Shown here: positions 45,404 to 52,199 of the stretch, in pieces
Layout of the letters: each line of letters starts with the position of its first letter
Numbering within the stretch: position 1 is the first letter of the stretch
Origin: Tous-C4FEB sp044356555
GTDB taxonomy: Bacteria; Verrucomicrobiota; Verrucomicrobiia; Opitutales; Opitutaceae
Assembly: GCA_044356555.1 (NCBI GenBank)
Contig: JBIKWB010000020.1
Coordinates: 29,279 to 93,278 of the forward strand
Direction of reading: 5' to 3'
Length of the DNA: 64,000 bases
The notes under the pieces: model-generated
Told to the model about the DNA's origin: nothing
Database searches by the model: none
Seen by the model: the letters and a program-made list of their open reading frames with translations, nothing else
Position numbers and translations under genes: made by a program

Positions 45404-46461
45404 ATTCTCTCCGCCTCGCCGCTCTGTTTGCCGTGCTCCTGCCTGTCGCCGCTTCGGCGCAGGGGAACCTCCAATTTGTGAAGCCTGAAGTGGCTCCGCC
45501 CGCCGAACCGCTCCGCCTGCCGGTGCGCACCGCGCCAGCCGAGCAGGCTTACATTTATTCCCGGGCCACCGGCCTGCTCGCCGAGCGCCGGGTGGATCTC
45601 GGCGATATCGTCCAATCTGGTGACGTGCTCGCGGTCATCGCCGCGCCCGAGATCCAGCGCGCGGCCGAGCGCGCCGCCGCCGCCGTTGCCCAAGCCACTG
45701 CCCGCGCGGAACTCGCCGAGGCCAACGTCCGCCGCACCCGCGCCCTCGGCGAAAAAGCGGTCCTTTCCAACGCTGAGGCAGAGATCGGTGAGGCCAACGC
45801 CAAGACCGCCGCCGCCGATTTGCTCGCCGCGCAGGCCGATGCGAAGCGCCTCACCGAACTCGTCGCCTTCCAGCAGATCCGCGCGCCCTTCGATGCCCTC
45901 GTGGTCAACCGCCAGTTCGACCGGGGCGATTTCATCCCCGGCGATTCGACGACCAACGGTCGTTGGCTCTTCCACCTCGCGCGCGTCAACGAACTCCGCG
46001 GTCTGCTCGACGTCGCCCCCGCCACCGCCCTCGCGCTGCGTCCCGGCCAAGCCGCCGTGGTTGAATTCACCGAACTGCCGGGTAAAAAGTTTCCCGCCAA
46101 AGTCGCGCGCGCCGCCGGCCTGATCGACGCCGCTTCCGGCACGATGCGCGTCGAACTTACCTTGCCCAATCCCGAGCGCCAGATTCCCGCCGGGCTCAAC
46201 GGCGTCGCGCTCATCACGCCCGCCGGCGCGAACGCCCGCCTCCTGCGCGTGCCCGTGAACGCGATCGTCGTGCGCGATGGTCGCCAGCACGTCGCGATTG
46301 TGCGCGAGGGCAAAGTGGCCTTCGTCCCCGTGCGCACCGGCCGCAATACCGGCGCCCGCATCGAGGTGATCGAGGGCCTCGCGGCGGACGCCTCGATCAT
46401 TGTTAACCCCAACGGCCTCCTCCAAGAGGGCCAGCCTGTCCCGGCAGCGCCATCACCCTAG
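45400..46461 (+). CDS. RND efflux periplasmic adaptor (membrane fusion protein)
   Basis: 353 residues. Signal peptide MNSLRLAALFAVLLPVAASA. Biotinyl-lipoyl-like halves flank an Ala-rich coiled-coil hairpin: RATGLLAERRVDLGDIVQSG, then about 105-150 (AERAAAAVAQATARAELAEA and more), then IRAPFDALVVNRQFDRGDFI. A beta-barrel and membrane-proximal domain follow (PGQAAVVEFTELPGKKFPAK, RLLRVPVNAIVVRDGRQ). It links the permease to an outer-membrane channel. Its ATG overlaps the permease stop (ATGA), so the two are translationally coupled. The outer-membrane channel must come from elsewhere on the chromosome. Confidence 0.93.
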   Translation: MNSLRLAALFAVLLPVAASAQGNLQFVKPEVAPPAEPLRLPVRTAPAEQAYIYSRATGLLAERRVDLGDIVQSGDVLAVIAAPEIQRAAERAAAAVAQATARAELAEANVRRTRALGEKAVLSNAEAEIGEANAKTAAADLLAAQADAKRLTELVAFQQIRAPFDALVVNRQFDRGDFIPGDSTTNGRWLFHLARVNELRGLLDVAPATALALRPGQAAVVEFTELPGKKFPAKVARAAGLIDAASGTMRVELTLPNPERQIPAGLNGVALITPAGANARLLRVPVNAIVVRDGRQHVAIVREGKVAFVPVRTGRNTGARIEVIEGLAADASIIVNPNGLLQEGQPVPAAPSP

Positions 46462-46479
46462 AGGCAAACGCCGGCCACG

Positions 46480-46896
46480 ATGAAAACCGAGTATCCTTCG
46501 GCCCGGGATCCATGGTTGATGCTGCTCCTTTACGGAGCGCCGCTGGGCGTCGTGCTGTTCGGAGGATTTCTGCTCACGAGTTCGGTGGGCGCAGGCATCT
46601 ATGCGATGCTGACCGGCGGCGTGATCGGCGGGATCGTCGCGGCGCTGTCGTTCCCGTGTCTTTACGTCGTGTCGGACGTGGGCGTTCGGATTAGATGCGG
46701 GATATTCGATGAAGACGTGCCACTGGCGAAAATCCGCTCCGTCAAACCGTCGTGGAGCTTATGGGCTGCACCGGCGCTGTCGTTGCGGCGGGTCAAAATC
46801 ACTTTGGATCTCGGCTCTTGCCTGATTTCTCCACGGGACCGCGAGGGCTTTATCGCCGATCTCGAAGCTCGGCTGAAAGCGCATCGGCCAGAGTGA
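46480..46896 (+). CDS. Membrane protein with PH-like domain
   Basis: 138 residues. Two helices at residues 12-32 (WLMLLLYGAPLGVVLFGGFL) and 38-62. After that YVVSDVGVRIRCGIFDEDVP and LAKIRSVKPSWSLWAAPALS, then SLRRVKITLDLGSCLISPRD and EGFIADLEARLKAH, form a bacterial PH (bPH/DUF304-like) fold. Such proteins sit in the inner membrane with the PH domain in the cytoplasm; function unknown. The gap to the adaptor gene is only 18 bases, so it probably belongs to the same operon. I see no gene in the 248 bases after it. Confidence 0.75.
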   Translation: MKTEYPSARDPWLMLLLYGAPLGVVLFGGFLLTSSVGAGIYAMLTGGVIGGIVAALSFPCLYVVSDVGVRIRCGIFDEDVPLAKIRSVKPSWSLWAAPALSLRRVKITLDLGSCLISPRDREGFIADLEARLKAHRPE

Positions 46897-47144
46897 AGCG
46901 GGCGCACGCAGACGTCCGGGGCGTCACGACCGTCGCGCTTTCCGGGGCTCAAGAAATTTTGCCCCGTCTGTGCCGTTCGGGCGGCCCCGTTCCAAAGGGC
47001 CGGCACCAACACGGCCGCCTTCGGGTCATGGTTGGGCGGAGCCGGTTCTCGGAGCGGTTCGCTGTAACCGCATCGTCACTGTCACGCGCTTCCTAGGCCT
47101 CGCGGCGCGGTTAAGTTTCCCTCACTTTCCCAGCGTACCCCGTC

Positions 47145-48980
47145 ATGCGTTTTTCGACCTCATTTCGCCGTCGCCTCCAGCTGCTCAACCTGCCGGGCGC
47201 GCTGCTGCTGTTGCTCCTCCAACGCACTCCGGTTCTCCGGCTGTTGGTCGCGATGGAGCCCGCGGTCGTCGCCGCCCCAGCGGGTGCCGTGCTGAAAGCC
47301 GCTGTCGCCGGTCTCGTGGGTCTCGGCGCGCTCCACTCGCGCGCGGGTGCGACCGAGCTCGTGACCAACGAACCGAGCCCCCTGCGCGCCACCGTCGGCA
47401 TCGCTCTTTCCACCGCGGCTTTTAGCCTATCCGGCACGCAGACCCAGCCTTCGAGTTGGAACGTCACCGGTTCCCTCCCACCGGGTTTGTCGATTAACGG
47501 CCGTGCGACGCTCGGCACCTTTGCCGCGCCGGTGCTCGTGTTGACGGGCACCCCCACCGCTGCCGGCACGTTTCAGCTCGGGATATCCGGTTCCGACGCC
47601 GGCTACACGTCGCCGTCGCTCCCGTATACAATCACGGTGGCCGCCGCCGGCACTCCGGCCACTTTCCCCGTGTTCTCCACGCAGCCAGCATCGGTGACCG
47701 TAGCGGTCGGCGCTTCGGTCACATTGACCGCGGCGGTCGCCGGTTCGCCGGCGCCCACCTATCAATGGCGGCGATTCGGCTCAAACCTCGGTGGCCAGAC
47801 GTCCGCCACGCTCATCCTCACCAATGTCCAACCTGCCGATGCCGGCGCCTACACCCTGGTTGCCACCAATTCCGCCGGCACCGCGACCAGCAACGCCGCG
47901 AACGTCACGGTCATTTCGGCTCCGGCCGAAGCGGCCCCCGTCGTCACGCTGCAGCCGGTGAACATCACGGCGGCCCTCGGCGCACCGGCCGTGCTGACCG
48001 TGGCCGCGACGGGCGCACCGACGATTCAGTGGCGCAAGAACGGCGTGAATCTCCCCGGCGCGACCGCCGCGACCCTCGCCTTTTCCGCGCTCACCGCCGC
48101 CGACACCGCCAGCTACGACGCCGTGCTCACCAACGCCGCCGGCACGGAGTTCAGCGGCACCGCCGTGGTGATTGCCACCACCCCGCTGACCGCCCGCCTG
48201 CGCAACCTCTCGGTCCGCACCACTCTCGCCGCCGAGCAGATTCTCTTTGTCGGACTCAACCTGGCGGGCGGCACCAAAGATGTGCTGCTCCGCGCCGCCG
48301 GCCCCGGACTCGGCGCTCTGGGCGTCCCCGGCACGATGGCCGATCCCCGGCTTGCCGTGTTCACGACCGACGCTCCTCCCGTGCAGATCGCGCAGAACAA
48401 CGACTGGTCCGGCAACGCCGCCGTCCGCGCGGCGAACGCCGCTCTTGGGGCTTTTCCCTTTCCTTCTGACGCAAGCCTCGACGCGGCTCTCGTCACTCCC
48501 ATCGCCGGTGGTCGCACCGTGCAGGTTTCCGGCCCGACCGCTGGCGGCGTCATCGTGGAAGCCTACGACAACGGCTCGGGCAACGCCGTCCGCTTCACGA
48601 GCCTCTCTGCCCGCAACCTCGTCGGCACCGGGGCAAATCTGCTGTTTGTGGGGTTCACCATCGACGGCCCCGGCACCAAGAATCTGCTCTTCCGTGCTGC
48701 GGGGCCCAGCTTGGGCGCCCTCGGCGTGCCGAACACACTCGTCGACCCCAAGCTTGAATTGTTCACGGCTGCCACGCCGGCCGCGAAAATCGCGGAGAAC
48801 GACACCTATGCCGCCGCGCTAGCGCCGCTTTTCCGGACCTTGGGGGCCTTTGACTTTGTGCCCGGAGCGAAGGATGCCGCCCTGGTTCTCAGCCTGCCCG
48901 CCGGCAGCTATACCGTCCAAGTCTCGGGTGCGAACAATGGCACCGGTGATGCTATCGTCGAAGTTTACGAACTACCGTAA
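47145..48980 (+). CDS. Ig-like surface protein with duplicated 'RAAGPSLGALG' module
   Basis: 611 residues. Begins with a conserved leader (RLQLLNLPGALLLLLLQRTP and GAVLKAAVAGLVGLGALHS, up to about 68) that is longer than a normal signal peptide and is shared with the paralogue at 52200. Then a putative Ig-like strand domain (about 70-165), two Ig domains (about 170-260 and 265-345; SVTVAVGASVTLTAAVAG, TYQWRRFGSNLGGQTSATL), and two copies of a ~110-residue module (about 350-480 and 485-611; RAAGPGLGALGVPGT and RAAGPSLGALGVPNT). The two modules differ in detail. It probably is exported and surface-exposed. First gene of a six-gene cluster; 81 bases before the DUF3570 gene. Confidence 0.85.
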   Translation: MRFSTSFRRRLQLLNLPGALLLLLLQRTPVLRLLVAMEPAVVAAPAGAVLKAAVAGLVGLGALHSRAGATELVTNEPSPLRATVGIALSTAAFSLSGTQTQPSSWNVTGSLPPGLSINGRATLGTFAAPVLVLTGTPTAAGTFQLGISGSDAGYTSPSLPYTITVAAAGTPATFPVFSTQPASVTVAVGASVTLTAAVAGSPAPTYQWRRFGSNLGGQTSATLILTNVQPADAGAYTLVATNSAGTATSNAANVTVISAPAEAAPVVTLQPVNITAALGAPAVLTVAATGAPTIQWRKNGVNLPGATAATLAFSALTAADTASYDAVLTNAAGTEFSGTAVVIATTPLTARLRNLSVRTTLAAEQILFVGLNLAGGTKDVLLRAAGPGLGALGVPGTMADPRLAVFTTDAPPVQIAQNNDWSGNAAVRAANAALGAFPFPSDASLDAALVTPIAGGRTVQVSGPTAGGVIVEAYDNGSGNAVRFTSLSARNLVGTGANLLFVGFTIDGPGTKNLLFRAAGPSLGALGVPNTLVDPKLELFTAATPAAKIAENDTYAAALAPLFRTLGAFDFVPGAKDAALVLSLPAGSYTVQVSGANNGTGDAIVEVYELP

Positions 48981-49061
48981 GATTCCTGCGACCTGCTCAT
49001 CGCCGTCGCCCGCAGGCTTGCGGATCTCTTTTTTGTAACTCATTTCCGAAGCAATCGTTCG

Positions 49062-50222
49062 ATGACCCCTCCGCCCTCATCCCGCTCTGCCCGCGCCCTG
49101 CTGATTGCCTCGACCCTCGCCGTGCTCGCGCCCCGCGGCGCGCTGGCCGAAAGCTCCGTCGCTTACAAATACTCCGATTACCGCGAGTCCGGTGGACGCG
49201 TGGTGGTCGAGACGCAGACTGCGCTCATCGAGCAGACGTTTGGCGTCGATTATCGCGCCCGCTTCACCGGCACGATCGACGCGATCGCGGGCGCCACGCC
49301 CACCGGCGAACCCGCGCCCGCCGGCAGCGATCAGGTCCGCCTCTCCCGGCTCAGCGATCGGCGCAAGGCCTGGACCGGTGACCTCTCGCGCCAATTTTCC
49401 CGCGTCAACCTCGCCCTCGGTTTTGGCAACTCCCGCGAGAGCGACTACGTTTCCAACGGCTGGTCGGTCAACGCGCTCACCGATTTCAACGGCAAAAATA
49501 CCACGCTCCTCACCGGTGTCGCCGGCACCGCCGACGACGTGAAAGTGTTTTTCCAAACCGACCGCGAAAAGAAGCGCACCAACGATCTGATCGTCGGCGT
49601 CACCCAGCTCCTCGACCCGCGCACGTCGGTTACGTTCAACCTCAGCTACGGCCGCTACACCGGTTACCTGAGCGATCCTTACAAGCTCGTCGAAAAACGC
49701 ATCGAGGTCATCCCCGGGATTTTTCTCCGGCAGACGTTTGGCGAGAACCGCCCGCGCGAACGCGAGAAATTCATCGCGCTCGCCGCGCTCAACCGCGCCT
49801 TTCCCACGCTCCACGGGGCCATCGACGGCAGCTATCGCTTTTTCGACGACACCTTCGGCACCCAGGCCCACACCGTCGACCTCGCTTGGTTTCAGCGTTT
49901 GGGCGAAAAGGTGATTCTGCGGCCGGGCTTTCGCTTCTACGACCAGTCCGCCGCCGATTTCTACATTTACCGCCTCGATGGGACCGCGGTGACCCCGGTG
50001 CGCAATCCCTCGCCGGCCGGTCCGTATTACTCGTCCGACTTTCGGGTGTCCGCGTTTCGTAGTTACAACACCGGCTTGAAGCTGATCTGGAATTCGACTC
50101 CCGCCTTGCAATTCGACGCCTTGCTCGAGCGTTACGAAATGCGCGGCCGCGACGGCGTGACCCCTGCCAGCGCCTACGTCCGCGCCACGGTCCTCACCCT
50201 CGGCGCCCGCTTCGCCTGGTAA
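49062..50222 (+). CDS. DUF3570 outer-membrane protein
   Basis: 386 residues with a signal peptide at 1-29 (LLIASTLAVLAPRGALA). The mature part is amphipathic beta strands with aromatic ends: YRARFTGTIDAIAGATPTGE, the family pattern near 75, DRRKAWTGDLSRQFSRVNLA, and a last strand VLTLGARFAW ending in an aromatic residue, as in outer-membrane barrels. DUF3570 proteins are always of this size and their genes lie beside genes for ApbE, thioredoxin and DUF4266, as here. The function is not established. Together with those neighbours it probably forms or anchors an outer-membrane redox unit. 46 bases to the ApbE gene. Confidence 0.88.
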   Translation: MTPPPSSRSARALLIASTLAVLAPRGALAESSVAYKYSDYRESGGRVVVETQTALIEQTFGVDYRARFTGTIDAIAGATPTGEPAPAGSDQVRLSRLSDRRKAWTGDLSRQFSRVNLALGFGNSRESDYVSNGWSVNALTDFNGKNTTLLTGVAGTADDVKVFFQTDREKKRTNDLIVGVTQLLDPRTSVTFNLSYGRYTGYLSDPYKLVEKRIEVIPGIFLRQTFGENRPREREKFIALAALNRAFPTLHGAIDGSYRFFDDTFGTQAHTVDLAWFQRLGEKVILRPGFRFYDQSAADFYIYRLDGTAVTPVRNPSPAGPYYSSDFRVSAFRSYNTGLKLIWNSTPALQFDALLERYEMRGRDGVTPASAYVRATVLTLGARFAW

Positions 50223-50234
50223 ATTTCCGGTGAT

Positions 50235-50262
50235 CATAAATCGAAATTCATAAATCGGAATT
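50235..50262. repeat. Tandem 14-bp direct repeat before the ApbE gene
   Basis: CATAAATCGAAATT (50235-50248) is followed at once by CATAAATCGGAATT (50249-50262), one mismatch in 14. The stretch is AT-rich in a GC-rich setting and ends 6 bases before the GTG start of the ApbE-like gene. It may be a residue of a mobile palindrome or a regulatory site. Confidence 0.55.
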
Positions 50263-50268
50263 TCCACC

Positions 50269-51258
50269 GTGCCGCTCGTCCTTCCCAGTCACCGCGCCCC
50301 TCCGCCGCCCGCCGCCCAGGCGACGACCGATGTGCCGTTGCGCGTGCTCACGTGGACCGCGCTGGGCACGCGTTGCTCGGTCCAATACTCGGCCACCTCC
50401 GTGGTTCAGGCGCAGGCGTTCGAGACCGCTGCGGTCGGCTGGGTCGCGGCGTTTGAAGCAAGGTATTCCCGTTTCCGCCCCGACAGTCTGCTTTCCCGCA
50501 TCAACGCCGCTGCCGGCCTTGCGCCCGTCGCCATCGATGCCGAGATGGAAGGCCTGCTCGCCCTCTGTGACCGGCTGCATTTCATGACGCAGGGCGTGCT
50601 CGATCCCACCGCGTTGCCGTTGCTGCGGCTCTGGGATTACAAGGCCGCCCACCCGCGCCTGCCCACCGAGGATGAACTCGTCGCAGCCCGTCGGCTCGTC
50701 GGCTGGAGAAAAGTGCAACGCACTCCCGGCCACGTTTTCCTCCCCGAGCGCGGCATGGCGCTCGACTTCGGCGGCTTCGGCAAAGAGTGGGCCGTGGATA
50801 TCGTCGCCCAGATCGCGCGGGACCACGGGCTGCCGGCGGCGTTGGTTGATTTCGGCCACGATCTCCGCGCGTTCGGCGTGCCGCCCGGTCGCCCCGCGTG
50901 GCACATCGGGCTGGAGGATCCGGCCAATCCCGGTGCGACCAAGGGCAGTCTCGCGCTCACGCAAGGGCAGGGCGTCGCCTCGTCCGGTGATTATCTCCGC
51001 CGGGTCGTCATCGATGGCGTGCGTTACGGCCACATCGTCGACCCGCGCTCCGGCCGGCCGGTAGCCAACGGCTGCCTGCAAGCGACCGTCATCGCGCCCA
51101 CCTGTCTCCAAGCTGGCGTGCTCGCGACCGCCGCCTTCGTTCTTGGCGTGACGCCCGGCCTCGAACTCATCCAAGCCCAGCCCGGGACGCACGGCCAGAT
51201 TCTCACCGAAAAAACCCGCGCCCAAACCCGCGGCTTTTTCAATTACGTCGCCTCATGA
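50269..51258 (+). CDS. apbE: FAD:protein FMN transferase (ApbE)
   Basis: 329 residues from a GTG at 50269. ApbE splits FAD and attaches FMN to a Thr or Ser of a target protein outside the cytoplasm. Family blocks: YSRFRPDSLLSRIN (66-79), DFGGFGKEWAVD (166-177; usual form DLGGIAKGYAVD), VDFGHDLR (193-200; usual NxGGDIR), SSGDYLRR (238-245) and GHIVDPRSG (254-262) with the magnesium-binding end. No signal peptide or lipobox is visible, although ApbE is normally exported; the start region may have been altered by the repeat just upstream. No FMN-accepting SGATxT motif was recognised in the neighbours, so its target is unknown. Confidence 0.9.
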   Translation: MPLVLPSHRAPPPPAAQATTDVPLRVLTWTALGTRCSVQYSATSVVQAQAFETAAVGWVAAFEARYSRFRPDSLLSRINAAAGLAPVAIDAEMEGLLALCDRLHFMTQGVLDPTALPLLRLWDYKAAHPRLPTEDELVAARRLVGWRKVQRTPGHVFLPERGMALDFGGFGKEWAVDIVAQIARDHGLPAALVDFGHDLRAFGVPPGRPAWHIGLEDPANPGATKGSLALTQGQGVASSGDYLRRVVIDGVRYGHIVDPRSGRPVANGCLQATVIAPTCLQAGVLATAAFVLGVTPGLELIQAQPGTHGQILTEKTRAQTRGFFNYVAS

Positions 51259-51273
51259 TCGACCTTCTTTAGT

Positions 51274-51380
51274 CACCACGAAATACACGAAAAAATCCCC
51301 GACCTAAATCCATGAATTCTTTTTGCCTCGACGCTTCAGCTTCTTCCTCCGCCTTTCGAGTATTTGGTGTATTTCGTGGT
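51274..51380. repeat. Palindromic element spanning the thioredoxin gene start
   Basis: CACCACGAAATACAC (51274-51288) and GTGTATTTCGTGGTG (51366-51380) are perfect 15-bp inverted repeats. The right half lies inside the next coding sequence and supplies its first ~20 residues. This 'ACCACGAAATACACG' type is known as a dispersed repeat. Confidence 0.75.
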
Positions 51381-51857
51381 GCCCTCCTCGCCGCGCTCGC
51401 CCTCGCCCTTGCCGCCGCCGCCCGCGCCGAGATCAAAGTCGGCGGCGTTTTCCCGGCGCTCGCCTCCGCCGGACTCATCGGCGAGGTGCCCGACACCAAG
51501 GACAAGATTTTGGTCGTCGATTTCTGGGCGTCGTGGTGCGCGCCGTGCAAAGCTGCGTTTCCCGCGCTCGGGAAAATCAGCGCCGATTACGCGGCCCGCG
51601 GCGTTGTCCTGGTCGGAATCAGCGTCGATGAAAAACCCGCCGCTTATGCCGACTTCGTGAAGAAAATGGCCCCGACGTTTCTCACCTTGCACGACGCCTC
51701 GCAAACCCTGGTGCGGGCCGTGGCGGTGCCCGCGATGCCCACGACCTACCTGATCGGTCGCGATGGCAAAGTGCGTTTCATCCACGCGGGCTACCAAGGC
51801 GAATCCACGGACAAGATCCTTCGCACCCAAATCGACAAGCTTCTCGCCGCGAATTAA
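51312..51857 (+). CDS. Exported TlpA-like thioredoxin
   Basis: 181 residues. Active site FWASWCAPCK (71-80, Cys75 and Cys79) in the thioredoxin fold, and the cis-proline VPAMPTTYLIG later. A hydrophobic segment at 22-39 (RGALLAALALALAAAARA) exports the protein; the redox site faces the periplasm. The first ~20 residues (NSFCLDASASSSAFRVFGVF) are encoded by the palindromic element and look unlike a normal start, so translation may begin there by adoption. In clusters of this type TlpA probably reduces or oxidises the cysteines of a partner, plausibly the DUF4266 protein. 47 bases to that gene. Confidence 0.92.
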   Translation: MNSFCLDASASSSAFRVFGVFRGALLAALALALAAAARAEIKVGGVFPALASAGLIGEVPDTKDKILVVDFWASWCAPCKAAFPALGKISADYAARGVVLVGISVDEKPAAYADFVKKMAPTFLTLHDASQTLVRAVAVPAMPTTYLIGRDGKVRFIHAGYQGESTDKILRTQIDKLLAAN

Positions 51858-51904
51858 TCGCTCGATCCGCTTTCTCCGCTCTCCTCTTTCCCAACTCCAA
51901 AAAA

Positions 51905-52135
51905 ATGCGCTCCCGTCTCCTCCTCGCCCTGTTGGTCTCCTCGGCCGCCGCGTTGTTTTCCGGCTGCTCCACCGCCGTCCGCGTGCAACCGTGGGAACGC
52001 GCCACGCTCACCGATTACACGATGCGGCCCGACCGCGACCCGCTCGCCGTTGCCCTCGCCGAGCACACCTATTTCTCCCGCGAGTCGGCCACGGGCGGTC
52101 GCGGCGTGGGCGGCAGTGGCTGCGGTTGCAATTGA
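51905..52135 (+). CDS. DUF4266 small Cys-ended lipoprotein
   Basis: 76 residues. Signal with lipobox FSGC, Cys21 acylated. Then VQPWERATLTDYTMRPDRDP and a strictly conserved-looking end ESATGGRGVGGSGCGCN: glycine-rich with two Cys separated by one Gly and a final Asn. This is the DUF4266 pattern. The protein is anchored to a membrane, with its C-terminal Cys pair free. The family is always near DUF3570, ApbE and TlpA-like genes. The role is unknown; a C-terminal CGC suggests a redox-active or metal-binding tail, perhaps handled by the TlpA protein next door (inference). 65 bases to the next gene. Confidence 0.9.
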   Translation: MRSRLLLALLVSSAAALFSGCSTAVRVQPWERATLTDYTMRPDRDPLAVALAEHTYFSRESATGGRGVGGSGCGCN

Positions 52136-52199
52136 GCCCGTTCCCTTCCGGCTGCGCGGCTATTCTCTTCGCTTTCTTTTCTCACCCTCATTCCTCCCC

